64,000 nt of DNA from Poecilobothrus nobilitatus (taxonomy: Eukaryota > Arthropoda > Insecta > Diptera > Dolichopodidae): positions 232,171,477 to 232,235,476 of the forward strand of contig OX352773.1 in NCBI GenBank assembly GCA_947095535.1, read 5' to 3'. Each line of letters starts with the position of its first letter. The first letter of the stretch is position 1. Both the position numbers and the translations under genes were made by a program. The notes beneath the pieces are model-generated. The model did no database searches. It saw only the letters and a program-made list of their open reading frames with translations, and was not told where the DNA came from. Shown one piece after another: positions 46,190 through 58,452 of this stretch.

Positions 46190-49139
46190 TCTAATAAATA
46201 AGGAAGAAATTCTGTTTGTTTGTTTGTTTGTGCCCTTTTCACGTAAAAACCACCAGTCCGATTGCAACCAAATTTTGCAGAAACCTTCCTACGACCCCGG
46301 AAAGTGTTATAGGCTATATCGCGTTTCGGTTCATTAACCCATTGCGGCCCGAGAGCCATTTAAAACCGTTTCGTTTTTTCGTTGTCCTGCCTAAACGGTT
46401 TGATCGATTGAGTTGAAAATTTGGACAAATATTCTTCTTATCATTGGACGGGTATCGAAGAAATTTGGATTCAATATGTTACCCGGATTCGGACCGGCGG
46501 GCTTCCAAAAAATTTTTTGTTTCCGATTTATGTCCAATTTTGTACGGTGGTTTTATGGTCTGAAAAAAAGCCTGTGACAAATTTTTATGGAGATCCGGTA
46601 ACCCGTTTGGGCACGAGAGCCGAACGAAGTTCATTAAATGTTTCTGTTGTCCTGCTTAAACGGTTTGATCAATTGAGTTGAAAATTTACAATAGTGTAGC
46701 TCTTTAATACGGGAGCTCACTGAGGTGATTTGGTTACGATCCATTAATCCGTTTCGGCACCAGGGGTCACTGAAATTTTGTAATTTACTTAGTTGTCGCA
46801 CTTAAACTGTTTGACCAATTGAGTTAAAAATTTATCAAAGTGTAGTCCTTTACAACAGGAGCTTACTGAGTCGATTTGGTTACGATCCATTAACCCGTTT
46901 CGGCACCAGGACTCAATGAAATTTTTCAATTTCTTTGTTGTCGCGCTTAAACGGTTTTGCCAATTGAATTGAAAATTTACAAAAGTGTAACTCTTTACCA
47001 CAGGAGCTCACTGAGGTGATTTGGTTATGATCCATTTACCCGTTTCGGCACCAGGACTCAATGAAATTTTTCAATTTCTTTGTTGTCGCGCTTAAACGGT
47101 TTTGCCAATTGAATTGAAAATTTACGAAAGTGTAACTCTTTACCACAGGAGCTCACTGAGGTGATTTGGTTAAGATCCATTAACCCGTTTCGGCACCAGG
47201 ACTCAATGAAATTTTTCAATTTCTTTGTTGTCGCGCTTAAACGGCTTTGCCAATTGAATTGAAAATTTACAAAAGTGTAACTCTTTACCACAGGAGCTCA
47301 CTGAGGTGATTTGGTTACGATCCATTAACCCGTTTCGGCACCAGGGCTCAATAAAAATTTTTAATTTCTTTGTTGTCGCACTTAAACGGTTTTACCAATT
47401 GAGTTGAAAATTTACAAAAGTGTAGGTCTTTATAACAAAAGCTTTCTGAGTTTATTTGGTTACGATACATTAACCCATCAGGCTTCAGGCCATGAAATTC
47501 TCATTTTTTATTGTTGTACTTAAACGATTTGACCAATTGAAAATTTGTACAAGTATTGCACTTTGGCAGACAAACTCATTCAATAAATTTTGTTGTGAGA
47601 CATTAACACATTTCGACACGATAGACTGTCAAAATAAAAATTTTGTTTCTAATTTCTGTCTAATTTGGCAGAATGGTTCTAAATTAGGTCTGTGACAAAA
47701 TGTTTGTTAACGTTTGTTAACCCATTTCCGCACGAGCACTTATTAATAATATTTTGCCTAATTTTGTGTATTTCTATTATTATTAAAAAGATATTTCCAA
47801 CATTCTTTACTTTTATCTATACTGTTTCTAATATTCCATAAAAACCTTTCAATGCAAATTTCTAATATAGAACAGTAATTAAACTAACATTATTAAGTAT
47901 CTTAAGAATACTGTGTTTAAGTCTTAACAACATAAAATTTTCGGCCGTTGTTTAAAAACAGAAACAATCTCCTACATTAGACAATCATCATGTTATCATT
48001 CAGAAATGCATTACTTACATGTGGTCTTTACATGTGGTCTACCTATATAAAATGCATGTGTATAACATGTTTCCCATAAAATATTCAAATATGTACATAT
48101 AGTATGTATAATATCCGTATATTTAAAAATACTATAAACTTAATCAATTAAATTAAAAAACATATTCACATTTTTGTACATCATTTAATCAAAAATGAGT
48201 ACATACATATTACATACATATTTTTAGCCAATCAATTAGGAATAAGTAAAGTACATAATTAGAAAAAGTAAAGGTAAAAAAATTCTGGTTGATTTATAAA
48301 GGTAAAAAATAATCATGTATTTTTTATATTGAAAATATGTTAAACAGAACCTGAAATGTACGCATTTAAAAAGAAGTTTTTTCAAAATTTGAAGAGCTGT
48401 CGGTGCTGTAGGATCTCCAACGGTGAGGGTACATAAAAAAGTTGTTCTACAACATTACTCTTTTAAGAAACCTACGCATAGTTAATATTTCATTGCTCTT
48501 TATTAAACAGTATATAAGTTTTAACAGACGGAGGGACAGAGCGAACTTAATAACAAATTTTTCAAAATGTGCTTAAAAGGATAATTCACCAAAACATGAA
48601 GTGACATTACTTACAAAAAAAAAATTGATTACATTATGGTCTTTTATAATTTAAATACGATTTTATGTTTCGGTATTAACGAATATTAACGAATATATAA
48701 CTTTTGTAAACAGACTGAGGGACAGAGCGAACCTAATAGCAAATTTTTCTAAATGTTCTTAAAAGGATAATTCACAAAAACATGAAGTGACATTACTTAC
48801 GAAAAAAAATGTACTACATTATGGTCATAATTGAAATGCGATTTTATGTCTCGGTATTAAAGAATATATTGTGGAAATTCACTTCGCCGTAATTGTGTAC
48901 TCAATAGATTATTGATTCCTTTAAAAAATTTTTGTAGAAGAATTGTTCTAATTCTTGGCTCTGTTTATTCAATGTAACTAAATCTAATAAAAAATAGAAT
49001 ATAAACTACCAGCATCTGTAAATGCATAGTAATAAGTTAACTATATTAATTAAATTATATTAACGCAGAAACAAAAGTTAATAATTTTTATTTCATAAAG
49101 CCAATAAAATATTCCGGGCAACGCCGGGTACTCTGCTAG
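46190..49139 (+). mobile_element. Helitron family H, copy 4 (full length)
   Basis: Complete from TCTAATAAATAAGGAAG to the terminal hairpin and CTAG (49136-49139), about 2.95 kb. It contains the GTTT run, a leader with GGTTCATTAACCCATTGCGG, five array units (landmark GAGCTCACTGAG-like at 46714, 46858, 47004, 47149 and 47294; spacing 144-146 bp), a 3' half with TGTTTAAGTCTTAACAAC, the reversed family E segment, and a tandem duplication of about 185 bp (GACGGAGGGACAGAGCG near 48528 and its variant near 48713). It has no replication-helicase gene. Confidence 0.88.
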
Positions 49140-49142
49140 TAA

Positions 49143-51871
49143 TCTAATAAATAAGGAAGAAATTCTGTTTGTTTGTTTGTTTGTTTGTTTGTGCCCTTTT
49201 CACGTAAAAACGACCAGTCCGATTGCAACCAAATTTTACAGGAACGTTCCTACGACCCCGAAAAGTATTATAGGCTATATCGCGTTTCGGTTCATTAACC
49301 CATTGCAGCCCGAGAGCCATTTAAAGCCGTTTCGTTTTTTCGTTGTCCTGCCTAAACGGTTTGATCGATTGAGTTGAAAATTTGGACAAATATTCTTCTT
49401 ATCATTGGACGGGTACCGAAGAAATTTGGATTCAATATGTTACCCGGATTCGGCCCGGCGGGCTTCCAAAAAATTTTTTATTTCCGATTTATGTCCAATT
49501 ATGTATGGTGGTGTTATTGTCTGAAAAGAAGCCTGTGACAAATTTTTATGAAGATCCGGTAACCCGTTTGGGCACGAGAGCCGAACAAAGTTCATTAAAT
49601 TTTTCTGTTGTCCTGCTAAAACGGTTTGACCAATTGGGTTGAAAATTTACAATAGTGTAGCTCTTTACCGCATGAGATCACTGAGTTGATTTGGTTTCGA
49701 TCCATTAACCCGTTTCGGCACCAGCGGTCAGTGAAGGTTTGTAATTTACTTAGTTGTCGCACTTAAACTGTTTGGCCAATTGAGTTAAAAATTTATCAAA
49801 GTGTAGCTCTTTACCGCAGGAGCTCACTGAGTTGATTTGGTTACGATCCATTAACCCGTTTTGGCACCAGGACTCAATGAAGTTTTTCAATTTCTTTGTT
49901 GTCGCGCTTAAACGGTTTTGCCAATTGATTTGAAAATTTACAAAAGTGTAGCTCTTTACCACAGGAGCCCACTGAGGTGATTTGGTTACGATCCATTAAC
50001 CCGTTTCGGCACCAGGGCTCAATAAAAATTTTTAATTTCTTTGTTGTCGCACTTAAACGGTTTTACCAATTGAGTTGAAAATTTACAAAAGTGTAGGTCT
50101 TTATAACCAAAGCTTTCTGAGTTGATTTGGTTACGATACATTAACCCATCAGACTTCAGGCCATGAAGTGTCTCATTTTTTGTTGTTGTGCTTAAACGAT
50201 TTGACCAATTGAAAATTTGCACAAGTATTGCACTTTGGCACACAAACTCATTCAATAAATTTTGTTGTGATACCTTAACACATTTCGACACGATAGACTG
50301 TAAAAAAAAATTTTTGTTTCTAATTTCTGTCTAATTTGGCAGGATGAATTTATGGTTCTAAATTAAGCCTGTGACAAAATGTTTGTTAACGTTTATTAAT
50401 CCATTTCCGCGCGAGCACTTATTAATAATATTTTGCCTAATTTTGTGTATTGTTATTATTATTAAAAAGATATTTCCAACACTCTTTACTTTTATCTATA
50501 CTGTTTCTAATATTCCATAAAAACCTTTCAATGCAAATTTCTAATATAGAACAGTAATTAAACTAACCTTATTAAGTATCTTAAGAATACTGTGTTTAAG
50601 TCTTAACAACATAACATTTTCATGTTAAAAAACAGAAACAATCTCCTACATTAGACAATCATCATGCCATCATTCAGAAATGCATTACTTACATGTGGTC
50701 TTTACATGTGATCTACTTATATAAGATGCATGTGTATAACATGTTTCCCATAAAATATCATTGAAATATGTACATATAGTATGTATAATATCGGTATATT
50801 TAAAAATACTATAAACTTAATCAATTAAATTAGAAAACATATTCACATTTCTGTACATCATTTAATCAAAAATGAGTACATACATATTTAAAGAACAGAA
50901 AACCTTACATTCTTATCCATATACAATTTTTACACATATTTTTAGCCAATCAATTTGGAAACCTAATTAGAAAAACTAAACGTAAAAAAATTCTGGTTGA
51001 TTTATAAAGGTAAAAAATAATCATGTATTTTTTATATTGAAAATATGTTAAACAGAACCTGAAATGTTCGCATTTAAAAAGAAGTTTTTTTTCAAAATTT
51101 GAAGAGCTGTCGGTGCTGTAGGATCTCGAACGGTGAGGGTACATAAAAAAGTTGTTCTACAACATTACTCTTTTAAAAGACATATGCATAGTTAATATTT
51201 CATTGCTCTTTATTAAACAGTATATAAGTTTTAACAGACGGAGGGACAGAGCGAACTTAATAACAAATTTTTCAAAATTTGCTTAAATAATTCATATTCA
51301 TTCACCAATAATTGATAATTCACCAAAACATGAAGTGACATTACTTACAAAAAAAAAATTGATTACATTATGGTCTTTTATAATTTAAATACGATTTCAT
51401 GTTTCGGTATAAACGAATATTAACGAATATATAACTTTTGTAAACAGACGGAGGGACAGAGCGAACCTAATAGCAAATTTTTCAAAATGTGCTTAAAAGG
51501 ATAATTCACAAAAACATGAAGTGACATTACTTACGAAAAAAAATTATTACATTATGGTCATAATTGAAATGCGCTTTTATGTCTCGGTATTAAAGAATAT
51601 ATTGTGGAAATTCACTTCGCCGTAATTGTGTACTCAATAAATTATTGATTCCTTTAAAGATTTTTTGTAGACAAATTATCTCTAAATTTTCGCTGTTTAT
51701 TCAATTTAACTAAATGTAATAAAAAATAGAATATTAACTACCAATATCTGAAAATGCATAGTAATACGTGAACTATATTAATTAAATTATATTAACTCAA
51801 AAGCAAAAGTTAATAATTTTTATTTCATAAAGCCGATCAAATACTCCGGGCAACGCCGGGTACTCTGCTAG
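49143..51871 (+). mobile_element. Helitron family H, copy 5 (full length)
   Basis: Separated from copy 4 by TAA only. Same organisation as copy 4, including the roughly 185-bp internal duplication (near 51238 and 51446), with fewer array units. It ends with the hairpin and CTAG (51868-51871), followed by T. The A before its TC and the T after its CTAG fit a normal A/T target. It is non-autonomous. Confidence 0.88.
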
Positions 51872-51872
51872 T

Positions 51873-52059
51873 TATACCTATATAGAAAATCATGAAAATA
51901 ATGATTTTACATATTTTTGACTCGAATACTTTAAAATGTTGTTTTTTTTTTCATTTTCAGTACAAATGTAAATTTTTTGGCATCCATTAAACTTTACAAT
52001 ATATTAAAACAATAAAAGGCCCGCTAAGAAAGCATTAAAATAAGATCTCATGAGATATT
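51873..52059. other. Spacer between Helitron and family F
   Basis: AT-rich; no feature seen. Confidence 0.4.
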
Positions 52060-52992
52060 TTTTTTACCGACCGCACACATTAATGTATAAGGTAGGTATT
52101 GTTTTCACACTAAAAATTTGTACCCGAGATTTTTGCAAAAATGCACTAAAATGCATGATGTCCGTCTGTGTGTGTGTGTGTGTGGGTGCGTGTGTGAGTA
52201 TGTCTGTGGGCACGTGTACAGCTTAAACGACTGAGCGGAATTTTTTGAAATTTCATATTTAAGGTTTTGACGTAAATATCTCGGATTGATAAGCTTTTGG
52301 AGCAAATCGGACAACTGCAAGTGGTAGTTTACTAGTGTACTTTTTAAGTTTTTTACGAATATTTCGTAACAGAAAAATTTTGTGAGAAAAATTATTAAGA
52401 AAAAGTTGTTACACAAGTAAAGAGGAACAACTTTGTCATAGAACATTTTTTGATCCGACTAACTTTAACTTTTATTTAATTTTTTTTCCAAAATTTTTCC
52501 AAATTTCATACGTAGCACTCCATATGAATTTATATGAACAATTTTTTTTGTTTTTTTTTTTATATCTCTAAAAATATTTATACATACATATGTATGTACT
52601 TATATCTATGCCAATGCATATTATTCATTTGTTGATGACATAAAATTAAAACGGTAAAATTTTTGTTAGCAGATTTAATATTAATCTTATGTTTGTTTTG
52701 TATTTGTTTACAGTTTTTATTATTTTTTACTTTTAATATTATTTTTTGAATGAAAAAAAAATCATGTATCTACATTACAATAATAATAATAATAAATGGA
52801 TGTATGAATGAATGCACATATATTTTTACGATTTCATTGCATATAATTATTTTTATTGAATAAAACAAAATGTTATTAAATTATTAGAAGTTATTTTGCT
52901 TTGGTATAAATTATTATGTAAAAAATCTATAAATTTTGGCATTGTACTTTTTGTGTAGTGGCGGTCGGTCCTGTGGTGGAGATAACTGATTT
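52060..52992 (-). mobile_element. Family F repeat, copy 2 (inverted relative to copy 1)
   Basis: Reverse complement of 2085-2992 with small insertions, bounded by ACCGACCGC (52066-52074) and GCGGTCGGT (52961-52969). It has the TG-rich run at about 52158-52205 and an extra AAT run near 52782. The frame 52105-52446 on the minus strand reads partly like the frame 2602-2904 of copy 1 only because the DNA is alike. The downstream part differs by frameshift, which argues against a protein. Confidence 0.65.
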
Positions 52993-55900
52993 TTTTTTTT
53001 GTATTGTATTTTGTAAATTATTGCTTTATTTTGTTTTTATCTATTCCTTGCTTACATTATATAGGTATGTATTAATATTATATTATATGTATATTTACAT
53101 ATTTATAAATAGGAAATAAAACAATAATTATGTATTTGACTCCCACTTATATAATTTATACGGCGTAAGGAAATATCTCCACATGACAATAATTCCATAT
53201 AGGAGTTAGTTTTATATGAGAATTAACTTCATCAAATCAAGATGAACTTAATTCATCTTAACAATGGCTTAATATAATACCATTTTTTGATGGCAATTTA
53301 TTCCACTTTTCAAAAAATAAATGAAAATTAGTTTCACTTTTTAAAAAATATTCCTAGAAATTATTTGATGAGATCCCAAAAATATCTAACCAGTAATCAG
53401 CAACGATTTTATAATTCTTTACAAATTCAGAATTATACGTTTTTTCCGCGAGATTACAAAATCATGTATAGTAGCTCTTCCCAAAATCTCTTGATATATC
53501 TCTGTAAAGATATATACATATTCTGGAATAGTATCTATATGTTATATACATATTAATTGGAATTTTTGGATTTTTATCATTTATTTATCCTAAAATTGCA
53601 TAAAGATTAAATGCATAACGAGTATAAAGATAAAATGCATAAAGATTTTAAAACTGAAAATCAAGATCTATCGATTTTTCGAAATATGTATATATATGTG
53701 AAATACAATCAAATGTTGGTTTAGTTAAATGATAGTACAGGAAAATGAAAATTTCCTTACAATTTTCAAAAGGATTCTGATGGAAAATCTATACCAATTC
53801 TAAAATTACTTCTTTGTTTTTATCTTTTGGTTTCAAGTTAAAGTGGAAAAACGAAACCATGTATAATAGTTAGATACCTATCTTATTAATTTAAAATATA
53901 TAGCTATACATAACGAAAATACAAAATTGTCACTCGCAACAGATAAAACCTTATATACGTACTATAAATTCTAAGGTCATAAAACTTCTATGCAGAATAT
54001 TTTTTCATTATGACAATTCAAACATTTGAATTGTAAATCAAATCAAAATTTATTTATTAAATTTTACCATTATGTCAACCATTATTTAAGAGAAATTTCG
54101 CGCTTCATTATTACTCAATATTTAAAAGAAGAAAATTTTAAAAGAATAGATAGTCATTGAACAAGAGGCCACATATTTTGCCACATAACAAAATCTATTA
54201 CCTACATTGTTTTGTTTTAATTTTTGGAAAACTGGTTAGTTAATACACCTCCGTAAATTTATTTAATTTTTTTTTTTTTGATTTAGGTCCAAAAGTTAAA
54301 CATTAAAAATAATTTTTTTTTACTTGTGTAAACTTCGAAACATGTTTAAAAATTCGCTATCCTTTAACTATTTAGAGTTGCCTTACAAATTTTTTTTATA
54401 TAAAAAATTCTTGCAATTAAATGAAAGCTTTTCTTTGAAGGTATGGGCTTATGTAATTGGTTTATGTTTTCATTTTGTTCTCTTTGAAATACAAAATTAA
54501 AATAATGTCATTTTTCCTATTTTATTAGAAGAACAAAAATGATACAAATTAATCAAAAAATGTTTTTCTACTTTGTTATTACTTTCTTGTACCTAAAAAT
54601 ATTTCAATTTGGTTACACAAGAACTATAAAATATTTTAAAACTGTCGTAATAAACTTACAACAAAAAAATAAAAAACAACAAGTAGAAAAATAATATTGT
54701 TAGAGAAGATACTTAGGAAAACAACGAGTTTTTTTCCACACAATTTCATTTTAAAATCCAAAATATTTTCTTTTTTAGATTCTCCGAGTAAAACATAAAA
54801 GTCTACATTGGATATGTTTTTTTATGTGGAAAAATGATAATTAGACTTGTTGTGTTGTTTGTATTTGAATATATATATATATAAATTAACCATAATAATT
54901 ATATGTATATATATAAATTAACATAATAACCCAAGCAATATTTTTTTAAAATGCATAATAATATTGGGTTTAGGGAGTTTTTTAAGTTGATTTTTTTTCA
55001 ATATAAAAATTTTGGCCTCAAAATTGTTAAACATTTCTTTTCGCAGTATATTTTGGCGCAAAAAAGTAACAAAAACAAACATTTTTTTATTTTTATTTGC
55101 TCAAGTTACAAAAATTGATGGATAGGAATTTAAAACTCAGGTTTCTCCATGAAGAAAAGTAAACTGTGTGTTATTAACAAACAAAAAGGAATTTTTATAA
55201 GGATATAATGAACATTGAATTAAACATAGCTAAGATACTGTGAAAAAGTAAAGTCCTTTTTGTTTAAATTGTTCATTAACTTTTTAACATTTCATAAATT
55301 TTTGGGAAAAACTAATATGTTTAAAAAAAGTGATCAATATTATTTGATCCAAATAGTAAATTATTAGAATAACCTTAGGCTCACTTGAATCAGTTTTGGA
55401 TGAGAGGACTTAAAGATTAATACGAAAATAATAAAAAGCATTCCAGAATTCCGATTACTTTTATACCAAAATTTATAATTTTTCTTTGAATTTTTTTTAT
55501 TCTTAGAACATCATAAAAAACAAAGAAATGCTGTCATCAATTTTAAAAAAACTTCATATAGTTGAGAAAACCATTAAAACGGTTTAAAATAATAATGGTT
55601 GGAATTAAAATTTTGTATTTAGCTTTAAAGAATTATATTTCATAACGAAAACTTGTTACTAAAATTGATAGAAATATTTTTGCAAAAAAAAAAAAATATT
55701 TTAATATAGGTGTAAACTCCTATATCATATATAGGAGTTTACTTTCTGATGTCATATTCTTTCAAATTGCTTAGCATGTGTAAATTCCCTCACGGAAAAG
55801 ATATAGTTGGTTTACCTTTTCGCCGCTAGTGAAACTTTTGTTGCTACTTTAATACTTTTGTTGGACAATTTTTGTCATTAATTAACAACTGTCAAAACTT

Positions 55901-56264
55901 ACCGCCTCGAAAAACAGTCCATGAAGAATCCAATATTTGTATGTAAAAATTAATAAACTGAGGAAAAGTGGTAGGTACCTACCTTTTTTTCTGTTTTTTA
56001 CTGTGTTTAGATTTCTTTAATATTTTTTTTTTTAAGTAAGTGATTTTTTAATTATAAATATAAGAATCAATTAAATGGAAAATATTAGATACCTATTACC
56101 TAGAAGAATTTTTTTCAAAGCTATAATTAAAATTTTCAAATCCGGGGAAATAGGATATTGTAATTGTTTGTAAGATTAGGTATAAAATATAAAAAAGCAA
56201 CTATGGGTTTAATTGGTCCCATAATGAGAAAATATGTTATGTATCTGTTTCTCTTAAATCTTGC
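52993..56264. other. AT-rich DNA with one perfect hairpin
   Basis: No gene or repeat family recognised over 3.3 kb. Notable only for the 31-bp palindrome at 55712-55742 and TATATATA tracts near 54870-54915. Confidence 0.4.
55712..55742. repeat. Perfect 14-bp stem-loop
   Basis: GTAAACTCCTATAT and its reverse complement ATATAGGAGTTTAC around CAT. It could be a remnant of an inverted-repeat element or a transcript hairpin. Confidence 0.8.
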
Positions 56265-56776
56265 AAAATCGTGTTGAGTTACAGGCCAACAACATCTGTA
56301 TAATTTGGTTGTGCTGGTGCGACAGGTTCGGGTAGGTGCCATACAACTTCTCTGTTTAAATGAAAATAACTGTGTCTATTGAAGCTAGGTATTTGAAACT
56401 TAGTGAAAAGTTGTCGAGGTACATGTCAAAAAGTTTTGTAATTGGTTGGTCTAGAGCAGCCGGTTCAGACTTCCTGCACTTCTTGGAACTTAATAAAGGT
56501 AGGCGTCTGCAATCTTACAAATGATGATCAAGTTTTATGCAACTTGTTGCACCAGTACAACAACTTCTGTAAAGTTTAGTTGTACTGGTGCAATAGATTT
56601 GGGTAGGTGTCATACAACTCCACAATTTACATAAATATATCAGCAGTTATAACATCGGTACTAAAACATCTGAAATTGTTGAAAAGACGATCAACTTATA
56701 TAGAAACAGGATATATTACGTTTATACAGGTATCCCAGAGTTGACACGGTCTACTCTACTACACTTTTCCTCGTTT
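56265..56776 (+). mobile_element. Family B, copy 3 (5'-truncated)
   Basis: Starts within a unit (GTGTTGAGTTACAGGCCAAC), includes CAGGTTCGGGTAGGTGCCAT and AGCCGGTTCAGACTTCC, and ends with ACGTTTATACAGGTAT, AGAGTTGACACGG and TTTTCCTCGTTTTT. The 3' terminus is intact in outline while the head with GTCC is missing. Confidence 0.75.
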
Positions 56777-57316
56777 TTAAATGATTTCTTCTCTGATGAT
56801 TAACATTATTTTACTGGTGCTGACGTAAAAATCCAACTTTCAGGAAGTTTATTTAGTGAGTCAGCTTGTTAGTAAAGATGAAATAAAGTATCGTAGAGAA
56901 TAGCATATTTTTATTTTAATGAAAAATGCTGAGAAAATAATCAATTTTATTTCTAGAAAGAAAGAAATTTAATAACCTACTCTAAATTTTTATAGTTCTT
57001 TTAACATAAAATCAGTAGATATGTACCGAGTTTTAGCACTTAGAGTTAGTTCGTAGTGTTAAATATAATATTATATAAAATAAAATATAACCAACAATGA
57101 ACCATTATATTTGAATTCTTTTTTATAGCATAACTGTTAAAATTGCCTTTTGAATATTTTATGTATTTTTAATATACAATTTTTTGATTCAATGATATAA
57201 AATTAACAAAACTTGTTATTAGTACAAAAAAGAAACTTAAAATATATTTTTTTTATATTATATTATGTTATACATATTATATCTATGTCCAATTTCCAGA
57301 CATAATATTCAACTTT
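56777..57316. other. AT-rich spacer
   Basis: No supported feature. Confidence 0.4.
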
Positions 57317-58165
57317 TTAGCACATTTTACAAAATATTTTTGATAAGTTTGCTTAATACCTTCACTCTCCCAGCCCGTTCGTCAATTCATTTGTTTAAGA
57401 TGATGGATGCAGGAATTTAATTTTAACAATAGACCTATTAAATTTTAACAATAAATCTATTTTAACAATAGACCTATATAAGGTGTGTTCACGGGCCACT
57501 GGCCAATTGGTGAACATGCGGCCAGACTAGATATCCCATTCAATTCATCATGTCGCAGCTGTGGTGAACAGAATGAGAAAGAATCCATTACACACTTCAC
57601 CTGTAAGTGCCCAGCGCTAGCGAGGGCCAGAAGAGCTATTCTGGGTAGCCATCAACTCAACGATCGTAATGATCTAGCGGTTAAGCAACCTGCAGAAATG
57701 GTAAGGTTTCTTAACGCAACGAAATGGATCTAAAATTAAACTAATATAGCCCTATTATAAGCCTTGTGGTCACGGAAGTGGTAGCAAAACAATGCTAACG
57801 CGCTAATTGGGGTCACTGTCATGAGTGGCGGTGGCCAGCCACCCACACCAACCAGACCTATAAAATTTTATCCTAAGACCTAAATTGCCTTATTAAAAAC
57901 TTAATGTTATGAAATAATTTTTTGCTAGAGATGACTAAATTACGGAGCTACAACTCCTCAAAGATGGCAAAACCGTATTATCAATATTATTTTGCAAGAT
58001 TTCGGTTACTTCGTATCTCGGTAACGATTTTAGGTAGAATTTTGAAATTGAGAGGAAGAAGATCTCTGAGAATTAGTCCTTATAGTCTATAATAAAAGTA
58101 TAGTCTAGAATACTCTTTACTATCTTTTTGAAAATATTTCTTTTTAAAAACATTTGGTTTTATAT
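57317..58165 (+). mobile_element. Family E, copy 3, split by a LINE fragment
   Basis: Starts TAGCACATTTTAC with a decayed hairpin, then a degraded CCGTTCGTC segment. The element is interrupted at 57479-57853 and continues with TACGGAGCTACAACTCCTC and GTATCTCGGTAACG. The 3' end is only partly preserved: TTTTTAAAAACATTTGGTTT near 58141. It is old. A short ACAATAGACCTAT word is present twice just before the LINE, near 57425 and 57465. Confidence 0.55.
57479..57853 (+). pseudogene. 5'-truncated LINE: C-terminal zinc-knuckle tail of ORF2
   Basis: The frame 57485-57733 (first codon GTG, no true start) reads FTGHWPIGEHAARL, SCRSCGEQNEKESITH, FTCKCPALARARRAILG and ends MVRFLNATKWI. This is the end of the RNase H region plus a C-X2-C...H-X4-C-type knuckle and the final helix seen in I/R1-like LINE ORF2 proteins. 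The frame is open to its natural stop, so the insertion is fairly young. About 120 bases of 3' untranslated sequence follow, without a poly-A tail. Nine-base direct repeats AGACCTATA flank it (57470-57478 and 57854-57862), supporting a target-primed insertion into family E. The extreme truncation is common for LINEs. Confidence 0.85.
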
Positions 58166-58452
58166 ACCTACTACTTTCTTTTTTATTTGATTTTATAAAA
58201 CCATAAAAGATTTCATCATATTGTATTGACACCACAGAGACCGAAAACCAAAAATAATTTTTATTTTCTTTAATTTAGAAATAATACGTTTGGTTTTTGC
58301 GGTTGTATTGGAATGTAATTAAAACTCATTGAATAAAACATAAAATCATATTTTTTAATATATTAAATTAAATTTATTAAATTAAAGTAAATCATCATTA
58401 AAATATTAAAATACAATACCTACCAATAAAATGTTCAATATTTACAGATTTT
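58166..58452. other. AT-rich spacer
   Basis: No supported feature. Confidence 0.4.

Noticed and set aside
46421..46681. 86-codon frame conserved in four Helitron copies (also 41174-41434 minus, 42132-42392, 49382-49642)
   Set aside because: It starts with TTG, not ATG, resembles no known protein, and its end lies in the non-coding 145-bp repeat unit. Equal length in the copies follows from shared DNA. A synonymous/non-synonymous test across many copies would decide.
49177..49377. 66-70-codon frames just inside Helitron 5' ends
   Set aside because: They start in the GTTT microsatellite with TTG and end in the same repeat phrase as the 86-codon frame.
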